Of a DNA stretch of 20,093 nt, positions 4,989 to 11,873 are shown in pieces. The stretch is taken from positions 1 through 20,093 of the IMG/VR virus record IMGVR_UViG_3300032893_002216; one strand, given 5' to 3'. A program made the translations under genes and the position numbers. Every line of letters begins with the position of its first letter. The first letter of the stretch is position 1. Under the pieces are notes generated by a model. It ran no database searches, had not been told where the DNA came from, and worked only from the letters and a program-made list of their open reading frames with translations. This stretch comes from a virus.

Positions 4989-5402
4989 TTGGTTACCTTA
5001 AGACCCGTAGGGCTACACGACTGGCAATTCCTCTATGATCTCCTCGCTGAAAGACCCAAGGAAGCCAACATCAGCCACAGGCAAATGCCCTCGATCGCAG
5101 AGCATGTCGCATTTCTGCGTTCAATACCCTACGCAGCCTGGTACATCGTTGAACATGACCACAAGCCAGCAGGCTCGATATACCTGTCAAAGCAAGACGA
5201 AATCGGCATCGCAATACATTCAGGTTTTCAACGCCTTGGTCTTGCCAAACAGGCCATTGAAGAGCTCATGCGCCAGCACCCAAGACCCAGATACCTCGCA
5301 AACATAGCCCCACTAAACCACATGAGCCAAAAGCTCTTCGCAGAACTAGGCTTCAACTTGATACAGCAGACATTCGAGAAGCATGGCAGCTCGAACACGT
5401 AA
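4989..5402 (+). CDS. GNAT family N-acetyltransferase
   Basis: The 137-residue protein has the GNAT layout: an N-terminal VTLRPVGLHDWQFLYDLLAE, a central AWYIVEHDHKPAGSIYLSKQ, the acetyl-CoA binding stretch SGFQRLGLAKQAIEELM (the R/Q..G.G/A motif), and the C-terminal NHMSQKLFAELGFNLIQQTF. The family moves an acetyl group from acetyl-CoA to an amine. Close relatives act on ribosomal proteins (RimJ/RimL) or on amino sugars (PseH in pseudaminic acid synthesis). The nonulosonate-type genes downstream make an amino-sugar substrate attractive, but this is inference. The start is a TTG directly after the upstream stop. It overlaps the terminase small subunit gene by 20 bases. Confidence 0.8.
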   Translation: MVTLRPVGLHDWQFLYDLLAERPKEANISHRQMPSIAEHVAFLRSIPYAAWYIVEHDHKPAGSIYLSKQDEIGIAIHSGFQRLGLAKQAIEELMRQHPRPRYLANIAPLNHMSQKLFAELGFNLIQQTFEKHGSSNT

Positions 5403-5691
5403 AATACGCCACGACGACAATACACGAGCCAAGATCAAGGCAAGTCAGCTCATAAATCGCTTGCAAGATCATTTCCTTGGCAAAGTGGAGCTGTCAGCTA
5501 CACAGGCAAATGTGGGGTTGGGGCTGCTACGGAAGATCCTGCCCGATCTGGCAGCCACAGAGCTGTCTGGTGAAGTAGCACGGACTACAGTCATCCGAGC
5601 ACCTGAAACCGTAGCAGATTCAAGGACATGGCTAGAGAAGCATGCGCCTGGTCGCGATGATGCTGAGCCCAAGCCTGATCAGGTCAACTGA
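5383..5691 (+). CDS. terS: Probable terminase small subunit
   Basis: The 102-residue protein begins MAARTRKIRHDDNTRAKIKA. It continues SQLINRLQDHFLGKVELSAT, then QANVGLGLLRKILPDLAATE and LSGEV. A basic N-terminus and an ASQLINRL...LGKVELSATQ...LLRKILPDL core followed by ELSGE is a pattern I know from genes directly upstream of phage terminases. Small subunits recognise the packaging site and recruit the large subunit. It starts inside the GNAT gene (20-base overlap). Two short direct repeats lie at its 3' end (5688-5706), possible binding sites. Confidence 0.75.
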   Translation: MAARTRKIRHDDNTRAKIKASQLINRLQDHFLGKVELSATQANVGLGLLRKILPDLAATELSGEVARTTVIRAPETVADSRTWLEKHAPGRDDAEPKPDQVN

Positions 5692-5706
5692 CGCACAGCT
5701 GACGCA
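5688..5706 (+). repeat. Short tandem direct repeat at the terS 3' end
   Basis: CTGACGCA occurs twice (5688-5695 and 5699-5706) with a period of 11 bases, about one helical turn, overlapping the terS stop codon. A one-turn spacing would place both copies on the same DNA face, as expected for terminase or regulator binding. No binding protein is shown by the sequence. Confidence 0.4.
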
Positions 5707-5924
5707 TGGCAGCGCTAAGCCAATGATTTCATTGTATGTCCGTTACCTTAGTAAGGAATTGCACGGTGTTGTGTCAGGACCAGCCTATGGTGGAGACCCG
5801 GGGGTAGGTCGGCCGGGGTTGGGAGTCCCGTTACCCGGGGGAGTCACTATGCGTACCCCCGCCCCTATAAAAAACCCCCAACCGCTGTCGATCCTACACA
5901 GTCTAACTCAGTAGACTCTACGCA
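5692..5924 (+). other. Repeat-rich non-coding region, candidate packaging (cos/pac) site
   Basis: This 233-base gap between terS and the next gene is the longest non-coding stretch in the rightward part and holds dense repeats. ACCCGGGGG occurs at 5796-5804 and 5833-5841. The inverted repeat CGGGGG/CCCCCG lies at 5836-5841 and 5856-5861. GGTTGGG at 5817-5823 pairs with CCCAACC at 5877-5883. AGTCTA/TAGACT form a 6-base-arm palindrome at 5900-5917. A 90-codon frame crosses it but has no protein-like features. The location next to both terminase genes fits a cos or pac site. A promoter or leader structure for the terL operon is the alternative. Confidence 0.5.
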
Positions 5925-5942
5925 ATGGCAGTCGATCCTACA
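5887..5942 (+). repeat. 12-base direct repeat flanking a palindrome
   Basis: GTCGATCCTACA is present at 5887-5898 and again at 5931-5942, 44 bases apart. The second copy lies inside the first codons of the 5925 gene. The palindrome AGTCTA-N6-TAGACT lies between them. The arrangement resembles a protein-binding site with flanking repeats. Confidence 0.5.
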
Positions 5943-6179
5943 GAGTTGTTAGCCATAGCCAGCCGGGTCAAGCGTGATACGCGGAACCGGGACATCTTGG
6001 AGTTATGTGAGGCGGTCTTGTCTTGGAAGGGGGTGGTGCCAACTGTATCCAAGCAATCCAACATCTCTGAGATCAGGCCCCGGTTGATAGCCGGGGCCGC
6101 AAGGTGTCCTGAGTGTACTCGGCGTCGGTCCATGAGAACTGCATCGCAGCGGAAATGGCGAAAGAAGCGTACGAAGTAA
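5925..6179 (+). CDS. Small basic protein upstream of the terminase large subunit
   Basis: The 84-residue product begins MAVDPTELLAIASRVKRDTR. It continues NRDILELCEAVLSWKGVVPT, and has a basic C-terminus with a CPEC motif (residues 61-64, RCPECTRRRSMR). The KRDTRNRDILELCEAV helix followed by C..C and an RKWRKKR tail suggests a nucleic-acid-binding protein. No named family is recognised. It overlaps the terL start by 25 bases. No strong ribosome site precedes the ATG. A second, DNA-contacting terminase accessory is possible from its position only. Confidence 0.6.
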   Translation: MAVDPTELLAIASRVKRDTRNRDILELCEAVLSWKGVVPTVSKQSNISEIRPRLIAGAARCPECTRRRSMRTASQRKWRKKRTK

Positions 6180-7651
6180 TCTGGGCACCTCAGTCCGGGC
6201 CTCAGACGGCCTTATTGAGTTGTGAGGTGTTTGAGGTGTTCTTTGGGGGTGCTCGTGGGGGTGGGAAGACGGATGGGATGCTGGGGGATTGGATCAGCCA
6301 TTCCGACCAATATGGGGCGAATGCTTCGGGTCTGATGGTTCGACGGTCTTTGAAGCAGTTGGAAGACACCATCAAGCGATCGAAACAGCTTTATTACAAG
6401 TTGGGGGGGAAGTACAACGAGACGAGTAAAACGTGGGTTATGCCCGGGGGAGGCCAGTTGAAGATGGCCTACCTTGAACGGGATGAGGACGCCCAGAATT
6501 ATCAGGGTCACAGCTACACGAGGATCTATGTCGAGGAGATCGGCACTTTCCCCAGTCCGGACCCTATTTTTAAGCTCATGGCTACTTTACGCAGCGGCTC
6601 CGGGGTGCCTTGCGGGTTCCGTGCCACAGGCAATCCTGGCGGGCCTGGCCATCAGTGGGTTAGGGCTAGGTATATTGACCCTGCTCCGGGAGGTTGGAAG
6701 CTTGTGGAGGAGGCGTTTGTCAACCCTTTCACTGGCGATTCTATTAGCCGGGAGCGTGTATTCATCCCTTCAAGGGTGACTGAGAATAAATACCTGGGAA
6801 CCGAGTACATCGCCAACCTCCAGATGGTTGGAAGTAAGAACCTTGTAAGGGCCTGGCTGGAGGGGGACTGGTCGGTCATTGAAGGGGCGTTCTTTCCTGA
6901 ATTCTCTGAGGCTCGTCATGTCATTCTTCCGTTTAGAATACCGGATGACTGGCTTCGTTTTCGCAGTATGGATTGGGGAAGTGCTTCTCCTTTCAGTGTC
7001 GGATGGTGGGCTGTGGCCAGCGAGGATCATCGCCTTCCTGACAAGCGCATTATTCCTAGGGGTGCTCTGGTTCGTTACCGCGAATGGTATGGAGCCTCCA
7101 AACCGAATGTCGGGCTGAAACTCACCGCGGAGGAAGTAGCCGATGGGATCAGACTTAGGGAGTCAGGAGACCCCAAGATCAGTTATGGAGTTCTTGATCC
7201 GGCAGCTTTTGCTGTCGATGGAGGTCCCAGTATCGCCGAACGTATGGGTAAACGTCAGATTTACTTCCGAGGGGCTGACAACAAACGTATTGCCTCCCGA
7301 GGAGCTCTTGGCGGATGGGATGCTGTCCGTGCAAGACTTAAAGGGGACGACCATCCCGGCATCTTCTTCTTCGACACCTGCGTAGATTCGATCAGGACCC
7401 TTCCTGCCCTTCAACATGACCCCGACAGAATGGAAGACGTCGATACCGAGGGGGAGGATCATGCCCCTGATGAAATCCGCTATGCCTGTATGTCCAGGCC
7501 TTACGCCAGAACGTCTTCCGAATATTCCACCTATGAGGGACCAAGTCCACGGGGACCTGTCCAGATGAAAGCTTTTCCGGTGAGACAGCCCACCCTGGAA
7601 AACCTCTGGTCCGAGGCGGAACGCAACTATCCCAGGTCGAGGCGGATTTGA
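6155..7651 (+). CDS. terL: Terminase large subunit (ATPase/nuclease)
   Basis: The 498-residue protein is the DNA-packaging motor. The Walker A motif GGARGGGKT is at residues 31-39, and the Walker B-type RIYVEEIGTF at 123-132 contains the catalytic acidic residue. ATGNPGGPGH (157-166) is the coupling segment. The C-terminal RNase H-like nuclease has acidic residues in SMDWGSASPF (D273), GVLDPAAF (D348) and HAPDEIRYACM (D439). The length is usual for the family. The start at 6155 (MAKEAYEVIWAPQSGPQ) was chosen over an ATG at 6113 because the family-like sequence begins there. The two genes overlap by 25 bases. It is followed by a TTGA overlap with a tiny membrane protein. Confidence 0.93.
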   Translation: MAKEAYEVIWAPQSGPQTALLSCEVFEVFFGGARGGGKTDGMLGDWISHSDQYGANASGLMVRRSLKQLEDTIKRSKQLYYKLGGKYNETSKTWVMPGGGQLKMAYLERDEDAQNYQGHSYTRIYVEEIGTFPSPDPIFKLMATLRSGSGVPCGFRATGNPGGPGHQWVRARYIDPAPGGWKLVEEAFVNPFTGDSISRERVFIPSRVTENKYLGTEYIANLQMVGSKNLVRAWLEGDWSVIEGAFFPEFSEARHVILPFRIPDDWLRFRSMDWGSASPFSVGWWAVASEDHRLPDKRIIPRGALVRYREWYGASKPNVGLKLTAEEVADGIRLRESGDPKISYGVLDPAAFAVDGGPSIAERMGKRQIYFRGADNKRIASRGALGGWDAVRARLKGDDHPGIFFFDTCVDSIRTLPALQHDPDRMEDVDTEGEDHAPDEIRYACMSRPYARTSSEYSTYEGPSPRGPVQMKAFPVRQPTLENLWSEAERNYPRSRRI

Positions 7652-7770
7652 AGTCGGATTTCCCATCGTTGAATGACGACAAGGAACTTGAGAAGTTTAT
7701 TGGCTGCGTTCTTCTCGTCACTGCCTTGGTAACGACTGCAGTCTACTTCTTGGTCTACTTCTTCACATGA
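7648..7770 (+). CDS. Tiny membrane protein between terL and the enzyme cassette
   Basis: A 40-residue frame starts at TTG overlapping the terL stop (TTGA) and ends with an ATGA overlap to the aminotransferase gene. The product has an acidic N-terminus (SDFPSLNDDKELEKF) and one hydrophobic helix at about residues 20-39 (IGCVLLVTALVTTAVYFLVY). GAGG lies 5 bases before the TTG. It bridges the two genes exactly, so it is probably translated. A single-pass inner-membrane protein is predicted. A holin-like role is possible but unsupported. Confidence 0.65.
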   Translation: MKSDFPSLNDDKELEKFIGCVLLVTALVTTAVYFLVYFFT

Positions 7771-8930
7771 GATACCAAAAATCCCAAGAAGAGCTCCAGC
7801 GGGTCAAGCAGATCATCCCGCTGGCCTCCCAAACGTTTTCCAAGGCCTATAACCGGTGGCCGAAGCAGGCCCCGCATTTTCTTTCTCATGGTAAAGGTGG
7901 GAGAGTCTGGGATGTCGATGGCAACCAATACGTTGATCTCGTCTCGGCACTCCTGCCAAATGTCCTGGGGTACTGCGACCCTGACGTTGACCAGGCCGTC
8001 ATCGATCAGCTGGGGAGAGGCATTAGCTTTAGTCTGCCCACTCTGTCAGAAGTCGCTCTTGCCGACCGCCTCGTTGAGTTCATTCCATGCGCTGAAATGG
8101 TCCGGTTCGGTAAATCAGGGACTGATGCCACCTCAGCAGCAGTCCGACTCGCGCGTGCAGTCACAGGTCGCGACCACATCATCATGTGCGGATACCACGG
8201 CTGGCAAGACTGGAGCATAGGGCAGGCTGACAATCTCGAGAACAGGAAGGGTGTGCCGCGTTCAGTTCGCGAGATGACCACCCAGATCAGGCCTGGTGGA
8301 ATCAAGTGGATCAATCATGTAAATCCTCCAGCCGCCATCATCGTGGATTGTTCGAAAATACAGTTTCATGATGCAAGGCAGTTTCGCGATCTAGCAGATG
8401 ACTGCGGAGCTCTCCTCATCTTCGATGAAGTCATAACGGGGTTTCGATGGGATATCGGGGGAGCTCAATCGGTCTGGGGTGTGAAACCTGACCTTGCCTG
8501 TTTCTCAAAGGCGATGGGAAACGGGATGCCGATCTCTGCGATCGTCGGTCGTGCCGATCTCATGAAGAACTTTGACCATGTCTTCTTCTCCGGAACGTTT
8601 GGTGGGGAAACCCTGTCCATAGCAGCAGCGATCGCCTGCATCGACAAGATCGAACGTGAGGACGTTTGTGAGAAGTTGTCAGTTTCCGGTCGCCTCCTGA
8701 AAGCTGAATTCGGCTCCTCTGATCAGGTCTGGCTGACCGGCCATCCCGCGTTCCAGCAACTGAACTTTGCCTCAGCGGAGGTCAGGGCTGCCTACCTCAC
8801 CTCCATGCTGGAACGCGGGATCCTCGTTAATGCGTCCCTCAACGTCTGCTACGCCCACAACCGTTCCGACCTGATGCAGGTGATCGACGCCCACCACGCC
8901 TCCTTGGAGGCTCTTAAAGTCGCGGCTTGA
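7767..8930 (+). CDS. Class III PLP aminotransferase, glutamate-1-semialdehyde aminomutase-like
   Basis: The 387-residue enzyme shows the class III pattern: VWDVDGNQYVDLVSALLPNV (48-67), cofactor-phosphate loop GKSGTDATSAAVRLARA (115-131), YHGWQDW (143-149), the FDEVITGFR motif with the PLP-contacting aspartate (219-227), and the Schiff-base lysine in CFSKAMGNGMPISA (K248). The closest pattern is glutamate-1-semialdehyde 2,1-aminomutase, but this protein is roughly 40 residues shorter than the usual form. GSAM-like enzymes occur in bacterial surface-sugar clusters with SpsF- and NeuB-type genes, where they probably aminate a sugar, so a tetrapyrrole role is unlikely here. It starts with an ATGA overlap and leads the enzyme cassette. 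The substrate is not evident from the sequence. Confidence 0.88.
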   Translation: MRYQKSQEELQRVKQIIPLASQTFSKAYNRWPKQAPHFLSHGKGGRVWDVDGNQYVDLVSALLPNVLGYCDPDVDQAVIDQLGRGISFSLPTLSEVALADRLVEFIPCAEMVRFGKSGTDATSAAVRLARAVTGRDHIIMCGYHGWQDWSIGQADNLENRKGVPRSVREMTTQIRPGGIKWINHVNPPAAIIVDCSKIQFHDARQFRDLADDCGALLIFDEVITGFRWDIGGAQSVWGVKPDLACFSKAMGNGMPISAIVGRADLMKNFDHVFFSGTFGGETLSIAAAIACIDKIEREDVCEKLSVSGRLLKAEFGSSDQVWLTGHPAFQQLNFASAEVRAAYLTSMLERGILVNASLNVCYAHNRSDLMQVIDAHHASLEALKVAA

Positions 8931-9451
8931 AGTACGAACCTCGACATCTCGCGCAGGCTCTCCCTGAGGAGCAGGTCAGGGATCCCTTCATCAGGAAGTT
9001 GAAACGCGGCTTTCCCCAAAAGGCCAAGTCGGAACGGCATACGCCCGAGGAGTCCTGGGGGTTTCATCTCCTGATCGATTGCCTTGATATGGACGACGAA
9101 ATCGATGACGAGAAAGACATCGAGGCGTTCTTTACCGAGCTGATCCAGGCTTTGGACATGAAACCCCTGTCGGAATTCTTTTGCGTCAGGGTCGATAATG
9201 AAGAAGGCCGAGGTATCTCTGCGTTCCAGATGATCACGACATCCCACATTGCCATGCACTTCGATGACGACGGGCATAACGGGTTCATGGACGTGTTTTC
9301 TTGTAAGAAGTTCGATCCCAGGATCGTTCTTCAGATGATCGAGAAGCACTTCAAGCCTGACAACATGATGGTGCAGTTCGTTTATCGGGATACGGGTATT
9401 GTCGTCGGACCCGATGACAAGAACGACTATGAGATGCACAACACCATATGA
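8927..9451 (+). CDS. SpeD-type pyruvoyl decarboxylase homologue (AdoMet decarboxylase family)
   Basis: The 174-residue protein carries WGFHLLIDCLDMD (44-56) followed by the processing region TTSHIAMHFDDD and GFMDVFSCKKFDP. Relative to Thermotoga SpeD (Ser63, His68, Cys83), the serine that becomes the pyruvoyl group (S106), the histidine (H111, +5) and the cysteine (C126, +20) are all present at the right spacing. The residue before the serine is Thr instead of the usual Glu. SpeD makes decarboxylated AdoMet for spermidine synthesis, but some homologues are known to have become arginine or ornithine decarboxylases, so the substrate is open. There is an extra N-terminal stretch of about 40 residues. 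The start is TTG overlapping the aminotransferase stop (TTGA), and the stop overlaps the pentein gene (ATGA). Confidence 0.85.
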   Translation: MKYEPRHLAQALPEEQVRDPFIRKLKRGFPQKAKSERHTPEESWGFHLLIDCLDMDDEIDDEKDIEAFFTELIQALDMKPLSEFFCVRVDNEEGRGISAFQMITTSHIAMHFDDDGHNGFMDVFSCKKFDPRIVLQMIEKHFKPDNMMVQFVYRDTGIVVGPDDKNDYEMHNTI

Positions 9452-10284
9452 TCACGCCTTCCAGATGGAATGGCCCCGTCTTCCTGATGAACTTCCCTAT
9501 TTCAGTGTCAAGTGACGTTCCCAACAACGCCCTTATGCGTCCGGGTACGATCTACGACAAGAAGAGGGCCTGCGATCAGTGGCTGGAGTTCTATCGAATA
9601 ATGACCGGGGAAGCGCTGGTCTACGTTTTACCCGGACATGATCACCTCCAAGACCTTCCCTTCGTCGCAAACCTCGGTTGTTATCTCCCGCATATCAGAA
9701 ATGACGACGTTGTCCTTCTTTCGAACTACACGTCAGAACCAAGGATAGGTGAGGAGAGGTTCGGGTTCCGCTTCTTCAACAGCTTCGATTACAGCGTTGT
9801 TCAATCCCCCTATTGTTGGGAAGGGGAAGCCGATCTCAAGTGGATCAGGGACAACATCTATATCGGTGGTATCGGGATGCGCTCCACCCCTGATGCTTAC
9901 AAGTGGATGCGATTGAATTTCGACATGGACGTTCACGAGATCAAAATAAACGATCCAAAACTCTATCACCTCGACTGCGTTCTTCTTCCGCTCAGTGAAA
10001 ACAAGGCTCTTGTGAACGTGTCCGTCGTTGACAAGAAAGACCTGAAGACCCTGGAAAGCCTGGTCGAGGTCATCCCGGTCCCGAAAGAGTATGTTTATCA
10101 GGGTTGGACGAACAGCATCATTCTGAACGGCATCGTCATGCATTCACCTGCCGACAAGCCGATCACGCCGTTCGCAGATTTGTTGGACAAGCACGATCTG
10201 AAACTTGCTACTTTTGATCTCACAGAGTTCGACAAGTCGGGAGCGGATTTGTCATGTCTGGTGATGCACATGAACTACAGATGA
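9448..10284 (+). CDS. Pentein-fold guanidino-modifying enzyme (amidinotransferase/DDAH-like)
   Basis: The 278-residue protein has the pattern of the arginine-modifying pentein superfamily. It has an N-terminal VFLMNFPISVSSDVPNNALM (11-30), FVANLGCYLPH (72-82), the substrate-acid motif WEGEADLKWIRDNIYIGGIG (124-143), the catalytic histidine segment LYHLDCVLLPLSENKALV (172-189, H174 and D176), and a C-terminal nucleophile cysteine in GADLSCLVMHM (C270). The His, acidic and Cys residues are all present, so an active enzyme is expected. Family members use a Cys-amidino intermediate to hydrolyse or transfer the guanidino group of arginine, agmatine or methylarginine. It is translationally coupled to the SpeD-like gene upstream and the aldo/keto reductase downstream (ATGA overlaps). 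Either an agmatine-type step or amidination of an amino sugar is possible. Confidence 0.8.
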   Translation: MITPSRWNGPVFLMNFPISVSSDVPNNALMRPGTIYDKKRACDQWLEFYRIMTGEALVYVLPGHDHLQDLPFVANLGCYLPHIRNDDVVLLSNYTSEPRIGEERFGFRFFNSFDYSVVQSPYCWEGEADLKWIRDNIYIGGIGMRSTPDAYKWMRLNFDMDVHEIKINDPKLYHLDCVLLPLSENKALVNVSVVDKKDLKTLESLVEVIPVPKEYVYQGWTNSIILNGIVMHSPADKPITPFADLLDKHDLKLATFDLTEFDKSGADLSCLVMHMNYR

Positions 10285-10952
10285 GAATCGGTCTCGGCAC
10301 GGCGCAGTTCGGGTCTCCTTACGGGATTACGAACAAGGGCCAGCCTTCCCGCAAGGAGTGCGAGAAGATCGTTGAAACTGCGCTCGATGCCGGGATCGTC
10401 TATTTCGACACGGCCGCCTATTACGGGGAAGCGGATTTGATCCTCTCCTCCCTCCTTCCCAGTGAAGGCGTCCGTGTCGTGACCAAGGTCAAAACACCCA
10501 GCGAAGTCCAACAGTCCGTCGATCTCTTCGGAAGAAATCTCTGGGGCATCCTGAGTGATCGGTTCATAGCTGAAGGTATCAGGTCTGGGATTTCCGTTTA
10601 CTGGCCGATCAAGATCGATCCAACAGCACAAATCGTGCAGATGCCCCTGAACATCGCGGATCCCCGAAATCTTCCCTTGTTACGTCTGTACAAGGCCCAG
10701 GACACGGAAGTCCACGCCCGTTCTGTCTTTCTTCAAGGGCTTCTTCTTCAGAGAGGGGCGACCATCAGACAGTGCCTCAAATACGTCCTTGATAAGCCCG
10801 TCGATGTCGCCCTGGTAGGAGTGAACTCAGCGGACGAGCTGAAGGAAATCCTGGAGGCTGTCGAAACCCTCGAACAGGAAAAATGCACAGATATTCCCTT
10901 TATCGAGCCTGAAATGCTTGATCCCAGAGGATGGCCAAATGCCAACAATTAG
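10281..10952 (+). CDS. Short aldo/keto reductase
   Basis: The 223-residue protein begins MRIGLGTAQFGSPYGITNKG, then VYFDTAAYYGEADLILSSLL, and later IVQMPLNIADPRNLPLLRLY and VDVALVGVNSADELKEILEA. These are the hallmark segments of the NAD(P)H-dependent aldo/keto reductase barrel. Asp43, Tyr48 and Lys69 of the catalytic tetrad are present. The segment that normally holds the fourth residue (LLHD) is reduced to NLWGILSDRF with no histidine, and about 60-80 residues are missing compared with typical members. Such reductases accompany GSAM-, SpsF- and NeuB-type genes in bacterial clusters. The start at 10281 forms an ATGA overlap. An altered reaction, epimerase-like or non-redox, is possible. Confidence 0.82.
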   Translation: MRIGLGTAQFGSPYGITNKGQPSRKECEKIVETALDAGIVYFDTAAYYGEADLILSSLLPSEGVRVVTKVKTPSEVQQSVDLFGRNLWGILSDRFIAEGIRSGISVYWPIKIDPTAQIVQMPLNIADPRNLPLLRLYKAQDTEVHARSVFLQGLLLQRGATIRQCLKYVLDKPVDVALVGVNSADELKEILEAVETLEQEKCTDIPFIEPEMLDPRGWPNANN

Positions 10953-11283
10953 CCCGTTCACACCACAAACAGGAAGCGCGGGATCTATCGCCGTCATCGC
11001 TTCGACAAGCGCTTCCCTGCTTCAGTTACCCTTCGGAGGTGGAAGCCAGATCAGGGTCGCCAACTCCGCATCAATTCCAACCTATATGGATTTCGGGGCA
11101 TCAACCGTTGTTGCTTCAGCATCTACTCCGGTTGGAATCATGATGAATCCGACATCCACGCAAATCTTCACGTTTGACACCATCGCAACAGGAACGGCAG
11201 GCAGCAAGACGCAGTATGTCTCTGTCATCGCGAGCGCTGCTACTACTACCCCGATCATCTTCACCCGGGGTGAAGGTTTTTGA
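10939..11283 (+). CDS. Small beta-rich protein, probable virion decoration protein
   Basis: The 114-residue product begins MPTISPFTPQTGSAGSIAVI. It is dominated by Ser, Thr, Ala, Gly and Val in beta-strand-like runs (QIRVANSASIPTYMDFGAST, TPVGIMMNPTSTQIFTFDTI, KTQYVSVIASAATTTPIIFT), has no cysteine and no membrane segment, and is poor in charge. This is typical of small capsid decoration or head-surface proteins with a jelly-roll-like fold. It overlaps the reductase gene by 14 bases and the cytidylyltransferase start by a TTGA junction. It therefore sits in the middle of the sugar-enzyme genes, which raises the idea that it is what gets decorated. Confidence 0.6.
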   Translation: MPTISPFTPQTGSAGSIAVIASTSASLLQLPFGGGSQIRVANSASIPTYMDFGASTVVASASTPVGIMMNPTSTQIFTFDTIATGTAGSKTQYVSVIASAATTTPIIFTRGEGF

Positions 11284-11873
11284 GGACTGTCGCCATCATA
11301 CAGGCGCGCATGGGATCGACTCGACTGCCCCGTAAAGTGCTGATGGATCTCGGTGGCAAGCCTGTCCTGAAATGGGTGTTCGACGCTGCAAAGGCTGCAA
11401 AGCTCGTTCATCATGTCGTAGTAGCCACTCCGGACTATGAGATCGTTGAGTTCTGTGATGCAAACGAAATCCCATGGAGCATGGGTCCTGAGGACGATGT
11501 TCTCGAACGGTTCATCATTGCGGCAGAACATACCAGAGCAACCAAGATCATCAGGTTGACTGCTGACTGTCCCTTCCTTGATCCTGAAATCATCGATCAG
11601 TGCATCCTTCTCAATGAAAGCGCTGTCGATGAATGGCCCGATGGAATGGATGTTCAGGTCATCGATCCCAGATGGCTGCCAATGGGGGACAGAGAACACG
11701 TCGTTCCCGTCAAGAACAACCTTCCCCAGCTGGCCTGTCCTGTGGGGAATATGAGGCACGTCAGGGTGACCCTTGATACGCCTGAAGACCTTGAACGCTG
11801 TAGAACTATGGCGAAGTTTCTTCCGAAAAACCGACCTCCTAAATGGAGGGAGACGATCTCTGCGCATGACTGA
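11280..11873 (+). CDS. spsF: SpsF-type cytidylyltransferase
   Basis: The 197-residue protein starts with the CTP-binding signature IIQARMGSTRLPRKVLMDLG (6-25). It continues with VVVATPDYEIVEFCDAN (46-62), EDDVLERFIIAAE (71-83), the RLTADCPFLDP motif with the metal-binding aspartate (92-102), GMDVQVI (122-128) and DREHVVP (137-143). This is the CMP-Kdo/CMP-sialate synthetase-like SpsF family, expected to activate an acidic sugar as its CMP derivative. It is roughly 40-50 residues shorter than usual SpsF proteins, mainly in the second half. The start is TTG overlapping the decoration gene stop (TTGA). It overlaps the NeuB gene by 8 bases, so synthase and activating enzyme are translationally coupled. 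Confidence 0.88.
   Translation: MRTVAIIQARMGSTRLPRKVLMDLGGKPVLKWVFDAAKAAKLVHHVVVATPDYEIVEFCDANEIPWSMGPEDDVLERFIIAAEHTRATKIIRLTADCPFLDPEIIDQCILLNESAVDEWPDGMDVQVIDPRWLPMGDREHVVPVKNNLPQLACPVGNMRHVRVTLDTPEDLERCRTMAKFLPKNRPPKWRETISAHD

Noticed and set aside
5642-5914. 90-codon plus-strand frame across the terS-terL gap
   Set aside because: It starts inside terS, and has proline/glycine-rich sequence produced by the G/C repeats and no domain-like pattern or ribosome site.
7767-8930. Naming the aminotransferase hemL (tetrapyrrole synthesis)
   Set aside because: The fold matches, but it is shorter than the usual enzyme and lies in a sugar-type gene block with no other tetrapyrrole gene, so a hemL role is unlikely.
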